Below, in pieces: positions 43,607-54,099 of a stretch of 64,000 bases of DNA. The stretch covers positions 1 through 64,000 of the forward strand of contig JAFEDH010000023.1 of the NCBI GenBank assembly GCA_018241695.1. The letters run 5' to 3'. Each line of letters opens with the position of its first letter. Positions within the stretch are counted from its first letter, which is position 1. Under the pieces are notes generated by a model. The model worked only from the letters and a program-made list of their open reading frames with translations. It was not told the DNA's origin and did no database searches. Source of the DNA: Pseudomonadota bacterium. Its GTDB lineage: Bacteria; Pseudomonadota; Gammaproteobacteria; Burkholderiales; Rhodocyclaceae. Both the position numbers and the translations under genes were made by a program.

Positions 43607-44539
43607 TCAGAAGGGGCTGTGTGGCGCCCAGGGGTGACGCTCGAAGCGGAACACCTCCGGGTTCTGTGCGTCGACCACCACGCGCACCCAGCCCATGAAA
43701 GGCGAGCCGTAGGTTTCCACCCGCGTGAAATTGGCGATGGTCCGGCGCGTATGGATATCCTGCAGAGGCTGGTTGATCTGGATTGAATGGGTGTCTCCAT
43801 GGGCCAGCACCACCTGCCCGTGGAAGCGGGCGAGTTCCTCGCGCAGGCGTCTGAAGAAATCGACGAAGCCGGGTTTGGTCACGCCTTCATTATTGGCTTC
43901 GATCCAGGGATTGGCCTGAATATCCAGCAGCAGGCCGCGCAGGTTCTTCTCCCGTGCGATGCGGAAGGCTTCACCCATCCAGGCCAGATTGGCGGCATTG
44001 CGCGTGGGATATTCTTCGGCATTGCCAATGTTGTTGTCCGGACCGGGCATATTGAGCGTGGCGAAGAGCACGCCACCGCGTTCCCAGCGCGCATTTTCCG
44101 GATAACGGGGCTGGCGTTCGAGGGGGACCGGATGATGGCCCAGACTCTGGGGCGTGGAAAAGAAAACCCCGCGCAAATACTCCAGACGTTCCACCGGATC
44201 GAAGCGCCCGGCGAGGATGCGTGAGCAATCCATCCATTCGTTATCGCCAGGGACATAAACGATGGGCAGGGGGGCGGCCTGGAACAGGGTATGGATGCCG
44301 GTATAGACCTCGTCGTCGCAACGGGCTGCTCCGCTCTTGATGTCACCCGCATGAATGGCGAAGGCGAGTCCGGATTGCGCCATCGCTTCCAGCATCGAGG
44401 GAAGCTGCTGGCGCTCGTAGGGCGTGTAGGGGGTGTCGCCGAAGAGGCCAAAGGCAAACGAGTCATCGCCGGCCCACGCACCGGGGCAGCAGAGGATGGA
44501 CAGCAGCAGAACAAGGCGGCGGATCAGGGAGGATGACAT
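43607..44539 (-). CDS. Secreted metallophosphoesterase, end of the mutS-tamA-tamB run
   Basis: A 310-residue exported protein with an N-terminal signal peptide (LVLLLSILCCPGAWA) and calcineurin-type motifs: FGLFGDTPY, IHAGDIKSG, VPGDNEWMD and AHGDTHSIQ. It begins 18 bp after the tamB stop on the same strand and so is probably the last gene of that operon. The substrate is unknown. It is distinct from the lipoprotein phosphoesterase at 36205. Confidence 0.82.
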   Translation of the reverse strand: MSSSLIRRLVLLLSILCCPGAWAGDDSFAFGLFGDTPYTPYERQQLPSMLEAMAQSGLAFAIHAGDIKSGAARCDDEVYTGIHTLFQAAPLPIVYVPGDNEWMDCSRILAGRFDPVERLEYLRGVFFSTPQSLGHHPVPLERQPRYPENARWERGGVLFATLNMPGPDNNIGNAEEYPTRNAANLAWMGEAFRIAREKNLRGLLLDIQANPWIEANNEGVTKPGFVDFFRRLREELARFHGQVVLAHGDTHSIQINQPLQDIHTRRTIANFTRVETYGSPFMGWVRVVVDAQNPEVFRFERHPWAPHSPF

Positions 44540-44557
44540 GGCGGCTTGTCCCCGGCT

Positions 44558-47500
44558 TCAGTCGAAGCGGATGGTGTAAAAAATATCGAGGGCGTTGCTG
44601 GTGCCGCCCCGGGCGCGCAGCGACAGCCGTTTGCTGAGCTGATAGCTGATGTTGGCGACGCTGGTGGCTCCGGCCAGGCCCTGTTCATAGCTGAGATAAG
44701 CCTTGGAGGAGAGCCGTTTCCCCAGCGTCAGCACGGAACTTTCCACCGTGCCGGTGCCTTTCAGGGAAATTTCGTCAAGTCCGGTGGCCTGGGCGATCTG
44801 CTGCTGCAGCGTGACCGATTCACCCGCCGCCAGCAGGGCGCTCGCGGCGGCCTGGAGGGTGCGGCCGTCATTGCCGCTGGAATCTCCCAGCCCGTAGCCG
44901 AGCACCAGCCAGGAGAGCTTCTCGCTGTTGGGAACCTCGGGGCGCGATACCACCGTCACCCGAGGGGCGTGCGCCGTGCCGGAGATGGCCACACCGGCCT
45001 CCACCTTCTGGTTCTTGCGCATGGCGAGGATGTCCAGCCCGGGATTGTCCAAGGGGCCCTGAAAATTCAGCACGCCCCGCTCGATTTCCAGCTCCTGGCC
45101 ATAGGCCCGGTAGCGGCCTTCACGCACCGCGATGCTGCCGTTTGCACGCAGCGTATTGCGATCGCTGCCGGTGAGCCGGAGCTTGCCGCCGAAGCGGGCT
45201 TCCAGGCCCTGGCCCCGGAGGCGGAAATCATCACCCAGATCGATGCCGATGTCGGTTTTCAAGGTGAATTTCGAGGGAGGTGCGGGTGTGTTTTTTCTGC
45301 CCGCGAGAATTACGTCCTCGCTACTCGATGGAGCATTCTCGTCCGTCAGTGTGATGCGCCCGAGATCCGCCTGCAATGTGGCGGTGGTACTCAGCAGGTT
45401 GCGCTCCAGTACCGCATTTCCTTCGCCACTGAGCACCAGCTGGCGATCAGGACGGGAGAGCGCCTGGAAATGATCGGCCTTGAAGGTGATGTGCATTTCA
45501 GGCGGCTGCGGATCGCCCCAGGTCATGTTGCCCGCACCGGTCACTTGGCCATTGCCGCTGCGCAGGCGCAGATCGCTGAGGATGGCCTGCTCGCCATCGA
45601 GGCTGAGCCGGAAGCCGCCTTCCTGAAAGCGCACACCGAGGTCCGGAATCCGCAGCGCCAGATCGCTACCTTGCAGGCTTCCGGTGATGGCGGGGCGGCC
45701 GAGCGTACCCGTACCGCGCAGGATGCCGGCGATGCGCCCGTCCAGGCTGAGTCCGCCGCGGGGATCAAGCAGAGGCCCCAGCCAGCTCAGGGTTTGGGTT
45801 TCAAGATTGGCGGCCAGGCGTAAGGGAGCCTCCGCAGACAGGCCCCATCGTCCGTCACGGCGCTCGAGACGGGTGCTGGCTTCGCCGTGGAGCTTGCCGA
45901 GCACCTTGCCCTGTGCATCGATACGGGCCGACAGGGCGTCTTCGCTGGCTTCGAGGCTGGCGGAGAGGGATGTAAGGCCGAGCGTGGTGCCACGCGTGAA
46001 GGGCAGGACGATATCGCCCTGCTGGCGTTGCAAGGTGAAGCTGCCTGCCAGCGATTTCCCGGCGTTGACCTGCCAGCGTCCGCCCAGCTTCAGATCGGTT
46101 TCCAGCGCATCGCCCCGACCGGCCATGGCCAGCAGGGCGCTCAGGGCAAGACCATCGGCCTGCCCCTGGGTGCGCCACTGGTCAGGGCTCCAATTGAGGC
46201 TGTCAAGTGTCACCCGGCCTCCGGCGATGGCAATCTGCATGCGTTGCAGATCGATCCGGTCCGGTGCGAGTGCAATCGTTGCCGGTGCTTGCAGGTCGAA
46301 GGCATAAGGGCCCCGGTTCCCGGCCCGCTCCAGACGACCGTGCCAGGCGAAGCGCTCCTGCAATCTGCCGCTCAGGGCCATGGTCATGTCGAGCTTCGGA
46401 TTGGTGGCGCGGAATTCGATGTGATGGTCATTCTGGCTGCCGTGTCCGGCAAGGGTGACGAGATCGAGCGCGAATCCCGGTAGCGTCAGGCCCTCGGCGC
46501 GGACATCGAGCGCCAGCGGTGCTGCCGGATCGGGGGCGAGACGGGTGTGGGCGTGCAGTGCGGTGAGGAGGTAATCCTTGCCCCATGCCAGATGCGCCGC
46601 ATCCAGTGTCACCTCGCCGGAGGGTGCGACAAGGCGTCCCGTGAGCGCGCCTCTGGCGCTCAGCCGGCCTTGCAGTTCTGCATCCAGCGCCGACAGCCGG
46701 GGCGCCTCGATGGCGAAATGCAGCGTGTCGCTATGGTGGCCGAGCCGGCCGGCGAGGGTGAGGCGGTTCTCCGCCACCTGCAGGGCAATCTGATCCGCCG
46801 TCAGGTGTTGTCCGTCCCAGCCCAGATGGCCATCGAGAGTGAGGGGCTGGCCGCGAAACCGGCTTTTCTGCAGGGAGAACGCGATCGTGCCGGCAGGCGT
46901 TGGCGCGAGGACGCCGGTGGCGTCGATCCTGCCATTGAGCAAAGCCGAAGGATAGCGGCCAAAGGCCGAGGGATCGAAGCCGGAAAACTGCGCTTCGAGA
47001 CGCAGCCGGTGTGGCTCATCCTCCGTCATCTCGCCTTGCAGTTGCAGGGTACTGCCGGCGGCGCCCAGGCGGGCTTCGTCGAGGGTGATTTTGCCGTCCT
47101 GGCGGCGGGCCTGCAGGGCGAGCCGGAAGCGCCTGTCCGCCAGCCGGACATTGGCATGCTGGATTTTCGTATCGCCTTCCAGACGGATGCTGCCGTCAAG
47201 CGCCATGGGCATGACACGGCTATGGAGCGCAGCGGGGTTGAGCCGCGCAACCGCCAGATCGAGGGAAAGAACTTTCCCGGCGAGTGTGCCGCCGCCACGG
47301 AGTCGGCCGCCCGCGCCAAGATCGATGTCGATCTCGCGGAATCGCCAGTGCGTGTCTTGCCCCTGGAACGCGAGTGCGGCCTGTTGCAGGGGCAGGCCAT
47401 TGTGATCCCATGCCGCCGGGCGGGCGTTGCGGAGCCGGAGTGTGCCGCCTTGCGTCGCGGTGTACTCCACGCTGCCGGCCAGTTCGGCGCGGGGCAGGCT

Positions 47501-48292
47501 GGTGGACCAGCGTGCCGGGTCGATCCCGGTTGCGTCAACCTGCGCGCTTTCCACCGGCTTTGAGGCAAATGGCGTGAGCTGCGCCGACCCGACGAAATGA
47601 CTGTCGGCGGCGGAGAAGCTGGCTTTTACTCCGATGTGTTCGAGTGAGCCCGAGATGCCTGCGGCGAGCATCAGCGCCGGTTCCCGCTGGCCGGTAAAAC
47701 GCAGATCGGCATTGAGCGTGAAGGGTGCGCTTGCGCCCAGATCGCCGCTTCCCGCGAGTTTGCCCCAGGGAGTTGTCAGGGATTGCAGTTGCAGGCGATA
47801 ACGATTGCCGGCAAGCGCCAGACTCATTCGTAGCGGCCCCGCTTCCTGGGAGACGAGCGGACCGGGGCGATAGCGCAGACGGTTAACGGTGATGTCTTGG
47901 ATCGCCATTTCCAGTGGCAGGGCCAGGGTGTCGGGAAGCCGGAGTGGCGTTGTGTCTGGTGCCAGTTCCTCGATATCGATGCCGGCGGCAGCGAGCCGCC
48001 GTATGACCAGCCTGCCCTGCAGCAGCTCGCCGGGTGACCAGGACCATTGCAGATCGCTGACGCTGATGCGCCGGGCGGGTGAAGCGAACACGAGCGTGTC
48101 GATCCGGCCATCGCGCAGCAAGGCGCCGTGGATATCGTCAATCCGCAGGGATTTGCCCGCAAGGGAAGTCGCCCGGGTGAGTGCCCAGCGCAATCCCGCC
48201 TCGGTGGCCGTGAGCCAGAACAGGGCGGCACCTGTCGCACTCGCCAGCAGCAGGAGCAGGGTGATGAGGAGTCGCGGCGACGGGCGTTTCAA
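44558..48292 (-). CDS. tamB: Translocation and assembly module subunit TamB
   Basis: A 1244-residue periplasm-spanning beta-taco protein. A single N-terminal membrane anchor (LLITLLLLLASATGAALFWL) is followed by long beta-repeats and a C-terminal DUF490-type end with aromatic last strand (IFYTIRFD). In the family it works with TamA in moving autotransporter-type proteins and phospholipids to the outer membrane. It starts in the tamA stop (ATGA) and is followed by a phosphoesterase gene. Length fits the family (1,200-1,400). Confidence 0.93.
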   Translation of the reverse strand: MKRPSPRLLITLLLLLASATGAALFWLTATEAGLRWALTRATSLAGKSLRIDDIHGALLRDGRIDTLVFASPARRISVSDLQWSWSPGELLQGRLVIRRLAAAGIDIEELAPDTTPLRLPDTLALPLEMAIQDITVNRLRYRPGPLVSQEAGPLRMSLALAGNRYRLQLQSLTTPWGKLAGSGDLGASAPFTLNADLRFTGQREPALMLAAGISGSLEHIGVKASFSAADSHFVGSAQLTPFASKPVESAQVDATGIDPARWSTSLPRAELAGSVEYTATQGGTLRLRNARPAAWDHNGLPLQQAALAFQGQDTHWRFREIDIDLGAGGRLRGGGTLAGKVLSLDLAVARLNPAALHSRVMPMALDGSIRLEGDTKIQHANVRLADRRFRLALQARRQDGKITLDEARLGAAGSTLQLQGEMTEDEPHRLRLEAQFSGFDPSAFGRYPSALLNGRIDATGVLAPTPAGTIAFSLQKSRFRGQPLTLDGHLGWDGQHLTADQIALQVAENRLTLAGRLGHHSDTLHFAIEAPRLSALDAELQGRLSARGALTGRLVAPSGEVTLDAAHLAWGKDYLLTALHAHTRLAPDPAAPLALDVRAEGLTLPGFALDLVTLAGHGSQNDHHIEFRATNPKLDMTMALSGRLQERFAWHGRLERAGNRGPYAFDLQAPATIALAPDRIDLQRMQIAIAGGRVTLDSLNWSPDQWRTQGQADGLALSALLAMAGRGDALETDLKLGGRWQVNAGKSLAGSFTLQRQQGDIVLPFTRGTTLGLTSLSASLEASEDALSARIDAQGKVLGKLHGEASTRLERRDGRWGLSAEAPLRLAANLETQTLSWLGPLLDPRGGLSLDGRIAGILRGTGTLGRPAITGSLQGSDLALRIPDLGVRFQEGGFRLSLDGEQAILSDLRLRSGNGQVTGAGNMTWGDPQPPEMHITFKADHFQALSRPDRQLVLSGEGNAVLERNLLSTTATLQADLGRITLTDENAPSSSEDVILAGRKNTPAPPSKFTLKTDIGIDLGDDFRLRGQGLEARFGGKLRLTGSDRNTLRANGSIAVREGRYRAYGQELEIERGVLNFQGPLDNPGLDILAMRKNQKVEAGVAISGTAHAPRVTVVSRPEVPNSEKLSWLVLGYGLGDSSGNDGRTLQAAASALLAAGESVTLQQQIAQATGLDEISLKGTGTVESSVLTLGKRLSSKAYLSYEQGLAGATSVANISYQLSKRLSLRARGGTSNALDIFYTIRFD

Positions 48293-50034
48293 AAGTTGAA
48301 CCCCACCGAGAAGTGCAGCCGGGTTTCACCGCTGCGCTGCCCATGCGCGAGATCGAGATAGAGCGGACCCACCGGGCTGCGCCAGCGCAGCCCGGCGCCA
48401 TAACCCCTGGCCAGATGCATTTCGCTGAAGCGGTCGGCGGCATCGCCGGCATCGATAAAGGTGGCGATGCCCCAGTGCTCGTCGATCCAGTGCACGCCCT
48501 CGATGCTCACCACGGCCAGCGCCCGGCCACCGACGATGGCATTGCCCTCGCGGATGCCCAGACTCTGGTAACGGTAACCACGCACGGATTGATCGCCCCC
48601 GGTGCGGAACAGGGCGTCGGTCGGCACGCCATCATTGGTGCCGGCAAGCACACGACCGATGTCGCCACGCAGGATCAGCTGGTCCTGCGCGCCCAGGGGC
48701 AGGTACCAGGCGCCCCGCAGCAGGCTGCGCAGATAGCTGCGGTCCGAAACCAGTGCCCGTGTGGCGCCCTCCAGCTGCAGATTGAGCAGGAAGCCGCTAC
48801 GGGGGTTGATCAGGCTGTCTACTCCGCGCCAGGTCCAGGTCCAGGAAGGCACCAGCGCCTTGCTGCCCTGCTCCGGGCTGCCTGTCACGTTCTGCCGTTC
48901 GCGCACGAACTTGAGGCCATAGACGATTTCGCTTTTGCCGCGCACAAAGCTGCGCTTTGCGCCCAGGGTGACTTTCCGCGTGATCTCGTCCTCGATATCG
49001 GTACGCTCGTACTGGGCGCTGACGCTGTCGCGATAGGCTTCTGTACCCAGCGGCAGCTGTATGTCTCCGCCCAGGGTCTGGCGCGTGCGATCCAGAGCCA
49101 GGGTGTTGGACAGTCGCCAGGCCCGGTCGAGGATATTGATGTCGCGGTAATTCACCTGCGCACGCGGGCCGCTGTCACTGCTGATCCCCAGGCCGAGACC
49201 GATCTGGCGTGCCGGATATTCGACCAGATCCACCTTCACCGGCTCTCCATCGGGCCGGGCTGTGTCGGTGGCCGTGGAGACGTGCACGCTGCTGAAATAA
49301 GGGGTGTTCTGCAAACGGCTTTGCAGATCCAGCAGCTTGGCCTGATCGTAGGGATCTCCCGGCCGGATCGGATTGATGTCGCGCACGACGCTTTCCGGAT
49401 AACGCTGCAGGCCGTGAATCTCCAGGGGGCCGAAGGTGAAGGCGGGGCCGCTGTCGATCAGTACATGGAGGCGCACGGTGCCCTGTTCCGGGTCGACGGT
49501 GGCTTCGCTGCTGGCGATGGAGGCTGCGGGATAGCGACCGATGAGCAATATACGCAGGGCATCCCGCTTGGCGGCCTCCCAGTCGGCATGGCGGAACACG
49601 GCGCCGGGCTTGATCGGCCAGGCGGTGCGCCAGGCTGCAAGCCGTGTCTGGGCGTCGGGGCCGGTGGAGAAGGCGCCCTGCGCATCCAGGTCAACCTGCC
49701 CTACATGAACCGGATCGCCGGGAACCACCTTGAGTTGAACTTCCCATTCGTCCCCTTTCTGATGCAGGGAGGCATCGATACGGGGCGCGTAGAAACCCTC
49801 GGTGGCGAGGAACTCGCGGATCTGCGCGGGCGCCTGCCTGACCAGGGCGCGCAGCTGGGTGGCATCCACCAGCGGGCTGTCGTGCCAGCGATAGAGATCC
49901 AGCGCCGGATCGAGCAGGGCTCGCTGGGCGGCGGGGATCTCCAGATTGATGTGATAGCGCACGGCATCGTTGGCCCGGGCCTGCATGGCCGCGAGGCAGC
50001 AGAGCAACAGGAACGGCAGGAGACGCAGTGGCAT
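48289..50034 (-). CDS. tamA: Translocation and assembly module subunit TamA (Omp85 family)
   Basis: A 581-residue outer-membrane protein: signal peptide ending ARA, three POTRA domains (about 30-270) and a 16-strand Omp85 barrel with the C-terminal LHFSVGFNF. The conserved barrel loop is seen in FRTGGDQSVRGYRYQSLG (VRGY). The ATG at 50034 gives a classical signal peptide; a GTG at 50046 is the other candidate start. The stop overlaps tamB. It is 6-18 bp downstream of mutS, so the genes form an operon. Confidence 0.92.
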   Translation of the reverse strand: MPLRLLPFLLLCCLAAMQARANDAVRYHINLEIPAAQRALLDPALDLYRWHDSPLVDATQLRALVRQAPAQIREFLATEGFYAPRIDASLHQKGDEWEVQLKVVPGDPVHVGQVDLDAQGAFSTGPDAQTRLAAWRTAWPIKPGAVFRHADWEAAKRDALRILLIGRYPAASIASSEATVDPEQGTVRLHVLIDSGPAFTFGPLEIHGLQRYPESVVRDINPIRPGDPYDQAKLLDLQSRLQNTPYFSSVHVSTATDTARPDGEPVKVDLVEYPARQIGLGLGISSDSGPRAQVNYRDINILDRAWRLSNTLALDRTRQTLGGDIQLPLGTEAYRDSVSAQYERTDIEDEITRKVTLGAKRSFVRGKSEIVYGLKFVRERQNVTGSPEQGSKALVPSWTWTWRGVDSLINPRSGFLLNLQLEGATRALVSDRSYLRSLLRGAWYLPLGAQDQLILRGDIGRVLAGTNDGVPTDALFRTGGDQSVRGYRYQSLGIREGNAIVGGRALAVVSIEGVHWIDEHWGIATFIDAGDAADRFSEMHLARGYGAGLRWRSPVGPLYLDLAHGQRSGETRLHFSVGFNF

Positions 50035-50052
50035 GGAGCGGAGCACCGGTGT

Positions 50053-52653
50053 TCAACGGCCGGCGAGGGCCTTGAGCTGGTAGATCTGGTCCAGCGCTTC
50101 GCGCGGGCTCAGTGCATCCGGATCGAGGGTGTCGAGGGCTTCACGCAGGGGGTCGGCTGTCATGGGGGTTGCCGTTGCGAGCGCCAGTTCAGCCAGGGGG
50201 GCAAACAGATCGGCCTGGGGGCCTGCGCCGATCTGTGCGTTTTCGAGCTGCACCAGACGACGGCGTGCTTCCCGCACCACGGCGGCGGGAATGCCGGCCA
50301 GGGCGGCCACCTGAATGCCATAGCTCTGCGAGGCGGGGCCCTCCTCGACGGCATGCATGAAGACAATGCGCTGGCCGTGTTCCACCGCATCGAGATGCAC
50401 GTTGGCACATTCGGGGTAATCCTGGGCCAGGCGTGTCAGCTCGAAGTAATGGGTCGAGAACAGTGTGAGGGCGCGGTTCTTTTCGATCAGGTGACGGGCG
50501 ATGGCGAAAGCCAGGGCGAGGCCGTCGAACGTGGAGGTGCCACGACCGATCTCGTCCATCAGCACCAGTGAACGGTCGGTCGCGCCATGCAGGATTGCTG
50601 CCGCTTCCGTCATCTCCACCATGAAGGTAGAGCGGCCGGAGGCCAGATCGTCGGAAGCGCCGATACGGGTGTAGATCGCATCGAGGGGGCCGAGTACACA
50701 GCGCCGTGCGGGGACGAAACTGCCGCAGTGGGCGAGCAGGGCGATCAGCGCCGTCTGCCGCATGTAGGTGGATTTGCCACCCATGTTCGGGCCGGTGATC
50801 AGGAGCAGGCGGCGGCTGGCCGAGAGCGTGGCGTCGTTGGCAATGAACTGTTCTCCGGTCTGCACGACCTGGGCCTCGACCACGGGATGGCGGCCGCCTT
50901 CGATTCTGAGCCCGGGCTCATCGCGGAATTCGGGTGCGCAGTAATCGAAGCGCCGGGCCGCATCCGCGAAAGCGGCCAGGCCATCGGTCTGCGCCAGGGC
51001 CCGGGCGATGGTCTGGAGGCGGGGGATCGAATCCGCAAGAGATTCGATCAGCGCCTCGTAGAGCTGTTTTTCCAGGGCCAGTGCGCGATCGTTGGCGGAG
51101 AGTGCCTTGTCCTCGAAGGCCTTGAGTTCCGGCGTGATGTAACGCTCGGCATTCTTCAGGGTCTGGCGGCGGCGGTAGTCCTCGGGCACCCGGGCGGCGT
51201 GGGTGTGGGTGACTTCGATGTAAAAGCCATGCACCTTGTTGAATTCCACCTTGAGGGTGGCAATGCCACTACGCGTCCGCTCGCGGGCTTCCAGTTCAAG
51301 CAGGAACTGGCCGCAGTTGGCCTGGATGGCGCGCAACTCGTCCAGATCGGCACTGTACCCGGGGGCGATGACGCCCCCGTCGCGCAGGGCGGCCGCGGGT
51401 TCAACGGCTACGGCCCGGACCAGCAGTGCGAGGCATTCATCCGGCGTGGCCAGATCGGCCCGGGCGGTGTGCAGCAAGGGCGCCGGCACCCCTGCGAGCA
51501 CACCGTGCACTGCTTCAAGGCGGGCGAGCGTGTCGCGCAGGGCGGAAAGATCCCGGGGGCGGGCATTCTTGAGGGCAATGCGGGCGGTAATGCGTTCCAC
51601 ATCCGCCATGCCCTTGAACGTGGCACGCAGGTTGTCGATCCGGTCCATCAATCCGGCCACGGCTTCGTGGCGGCGGATGGCGGCGCTGCGATCCGCCAGG
51701 GGGTGGTGCAGGCAGTGGCGCAGCCAGCGCGAGCCCATGGTTGTGGCGCAGTTGTCGAGCAGGGACAGGAGCGTGGGGGCAGGTTCGCCGCGCAGGGTTT
51801 CGGTGAGTTCGAGATTGCGGCGCGTGGCCGGGTCGAGGCGCAGATAGGCACTTTCCTGCTCGACGTTGAGGCCCGTGATGTGTCCCAGTCGTTGCATCTG
51901 GGTGGCGCGGGCGTACTGGAACAGGGCGCCCGCGGCGGCCAGAGCGGGATATTGCCGCGACGGGTCGATGCCGAAGCCGGAAAGATCGCGGGTGCCGAAA
52001 TGTTCGGTGAGCAGGCGGGTAGCAGTTGTCGTATCGAAATGCCAGTCGGGCAGGCATTTTTGCGAGGTGGTGCGTAGCTCGGGCAGGGTAATGCGCAGGC
52101 CATCGGGCAGCAGCAGCTCCGCCGGTCGCAGGCGCTCGAACTGCGCAGGCAGGGTGTCCACGCCGGTTTCCAGCAGGCACAGATCGCCATTGGCAAGGTT
52201 GAGCCAGGCCAGGCCGGCACGCTGCTGCTCCACGGTCAGGGCCAGCAGCAGGCTGTCGCGGCGGTCGTCGAGCAGGGCGACGTCGGTCAGCGTACCAGGG
52301 GTGACGATGCGCACCACGGCCCGATCCACCGGCCCCTTGCTGGTGGCCGGATCGCCGATCTGCTCGCAGATGGCGACGGATTCACCCAGTTTCACCAGCC
52401 GCGCGAGATAGGACTCGACCGCGTGGAACGGCACGCCAGCCATGGCAATCGGCTTTCCTGCCGATTGCCCCCGGGTGGTCAGCGTGATGTCCAGCAGGCG
52501 TGCCGCTTTTTCGGCATCCTCGAGGAACATCTCGTAGAAGTCTCCCATCCGGTAGAACAACAGCATGTCCGGATGCTGCGCCTTGAGCCGCAGATACTGC
52601 TGCATCATCGGCGTGTGCGGTGACTCCTTGCGCTCCTGTTTACCTGTTTCCAA
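50053..52653 (-). CDS. mutS: DNA mismatch repair protein MutS
   Basis: An 866-residue mismatch sensor. The N-terminal mismatch-reading motif is [11 protein letters not shown], the ATPase Walker A is [11 protein letters not shown] and the later [15 protein letters not shown] contains the Walker B. Length matches the family (853 in E. coli). The start codon is TTG (52653); starting at the ATG 15 codons later would lose the conserved HTPMMQQY entry, so the upstream start is kept with modest confidence. It is followed closely by tamA on the same strand, an unusual but plausible operon. Confidence 0.95.
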   Translation of the reverse strand: METGKQERKESPHTPMMQQYLRLKAQHPDMLLFYRMGDFYEMFLEDAEKAARLLDITLTTRGQSAGKPIAMAGVPFHAVESYLARLVKLGESVAICEQIGDPATSKGPVDRAVVRIVTPGTLTDVALLDDRRDSLLLALTVEQQRAGLAWLNLANGDLCLLETGVDTLPAQFERLRPAELLLPDGLRITLPELRTTSQKCLPDWHFDTTTATRLLTEHFGTRDLSGFGIDPSRQYPALAAAGALFQYARATQMQRLGHITGLNVEQESAYLRLDPATRRNLELTETLRGEPAPTLLSLLDNCATTMGSRWLRHCLHHPLADRSAAIRRHEAVAGLMDRIDNLRATFKGMADVERITARIALKNARPRDLSALRDTLARLEAVHGVLAGVPAPLLHTARADLATPDECLALLVRAVAVEPAAALRDGGVIAPGYSADLDELRAIQANCGQFLLELEARERTRSGIATLKVEFNKVHGFYIEVTHTHAARVPEDYRRRQTLKNAERYITPELKAFEDKALSANDRALALEKQLYEALIESLADSIPRLQTIARALAQTDGLAAFADAARRFDYCAPEFRDEPGLRIEGGRHPVVEAQVVQTGEQFIANDATLSASRRLLLITGPNMGGKSTYMRQTALIALLAHCGSFVPARRCVLGPLDAIYTRIGASDDLASGRSTFMVEMTEAAAILHGATDRSLVLMDEIGRGTSTFDGLALAFAIARHLIEKNRALTLFSTHYFELTRLAQDYPECANVHLDAVEHGQRIVFMHAVEEGPASQSYGIQVAALAGIPAAVVREARRRLVQLENAQIGAGPQADLFAPLAELALATATPMTADPLREALDTLDPDALSPREALDQIYQLKALAGR

Positions 52654-52907
52654 AGTCCGTAGCCTGTCTGAAACCTGATCTTCCGGTGGGGGCGATGCTT
52701 CTGTGCCAGACCGGTCACCCGAGCCATCGGGATGGCGGACGTGGTGATTCGATTCGGGGGAGCCGCATATTACCGTTCCCGTGCTGAGGGGATGGCAGCA
52801 CCTGATGTCTGTTGCGATCGGTAATGAAGGGCCTGCTCATCTATGATGCAGCGGATGATTCCCCGATTTTGTGTAGCTTTTGGTCGCAATCATTTCAGCG
52901 AGGCTTG

Positions 52908-54083
52908 ATGATGGATCGTCTTTTTGCTCTTTTTGCGTCGCTCGTTCTCTTTGCCTTTCTCTCGCCCCTCAGGGCCGCTGAAGCGCCGGTCGAGCCTTCC
53001 ACTTTTGGCATGCACATTCTGCATCCGGGAGACTATCCGGCGCCCTTCCCCTTTGGCACGCTGCGCCTGTGGGATGCGGGGACCCCCTGGAAGAAAATGA
53101 ATCCGGCGCCGGGCCAGTACGATTTCAGCGTCCTCGATCACTGGCTGGATCTGGCGGCCCGGAATCATTGGGATGTGGTCTACACCTTCGGCCACACGCC
53201 GCCCTGGGCCGCACGGGAGGGCAATGAAGCCATGCCACCAGCCGATTTGCGCGCCTGGGACGATTTCGTGCGTGCGCTGGCCACCCATGCCGCGGGGCGC
53301 ATCCAGTATTGGGAAATGTGGAATGAGCCGACCCTGCCGAGATTCTTTCAGGGCAGCCCGGCGGAACTGGCGGAGATGACGCGGCGTGCCGCGGCCATCA
53401 TCAAATCCATCGATCCCTCTGCCCGGATACTCGGCGCATCACCCGTGGGCGAGGAGAAAATCACGCCCTGGCTGGATGCCTATTTTGCGGCTGGTGCTGG
53501 ATCGGCCATCGACATTGTGGCCTTTCATGGCTATCTGCGCCGCAAGCCGCCCGAGCAGATTCTGAAGCTGCTGCAATCCATTCGCGGCACCATGAGCGCA
53601 CATCAAATCGGCAACAAGCCCCTGTGGGATACGGAGGCGAGTTGGGGCGAGGAAAAGGATCTGCCGGATCCCGAAGCGCAGGCCGCCTATCTGGCCCGCT
53701 ATTACCTGCTGCAGCGATCGCATCGTGTGGATCGCTTCATCTGGTACGCCTGGCACGAGACCGGTTTTGGCGCATTGAAGGATGCGGGTGGCCCCCGTCA
53801 GGCCGCCACTGCGTATGCGCAAATGTACCAATGGCTGGTGGGGGCGGCATTCGAGCAGCCCTGTGCCGGCAATGGCCATCGTCTGTGGCGCTGCGAAGTG
53901 AGCCGTCCGGGGGGCTACCGGGCGCAGATCGTATGGGATCTGGACCCGGACGTTTCCTACACGCCACCCACTGCGTTCAGGCAATACCGGACCCTTGATG
54001 GTCGGACCGGCCCGATCGACGGCCCGGTACGTATCGGGCCGCAGCCCGTGCTGCTGGAAACCGGCATGGCGCCGGCGTCTTGA
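52908..54083 (+). CDS. Secreted glycoside hydrolase, clan A (TIM barrel) type
   Basis: A 391-residue exported enzyme with an N-terminal signal peptide ending near residue 23 (LSPLRA). The TIM-barrel core has the acid/base Glu140 in WEMWNEPTLP and a probable nucleophile Glu243 in WDTEASWG, as in clan A families such as GH39, GH5 or GH53. Substrate: a beta-linked sugar. GAGG lies before ATG 52908. It lies divergently from mutS and converges with suhB; no other sugar genes are near. Its role in the cell envelope or in feeding is open. Confidence 0.82.
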   Translation: MMDRLFALFASLVLFAFLSPLRAAEAPVEPSTFGMHILHPGDYPAPFPFGTLRLWDAGTPWKKMNPAPGQYDFSVLDHWLDLAARNHWDVVYTFGHTPPWAAREGNEAMPPADLRAWDDFVRALATHAAGRIQYWEMWNEPTLPRFFQGSPAELAEMTRRAAAIIKSIDPSARILGASPVGEEKITPWLDAYFAAGAGSAIDIVAFHGYLRRKPPEQILKLLQSIRGTMSAHQIGNKPLWDTEASWGEEKDLPDPEAQAAYLARYYLLQRSHRVDRFIWYAWHETGFGALKDAGGPRQAATAYAQMYQWLVGAAFEQPCAGNGHRLWRCEVSRPGGYRAQIVWDLDPDVSYTPPTAFRQYRTLDGRTGPIDGPVRIGPQPVLLETGMAPAS

Positions 54084-54099
54084 TCGACGATACCAGAGC

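Noticed and set aside
48313..50571. A 752-codon plus-strand frame over tamA and the end of mutS
   Set aside because: It spans two well-supported genes on the other strand, with no domain of its own.
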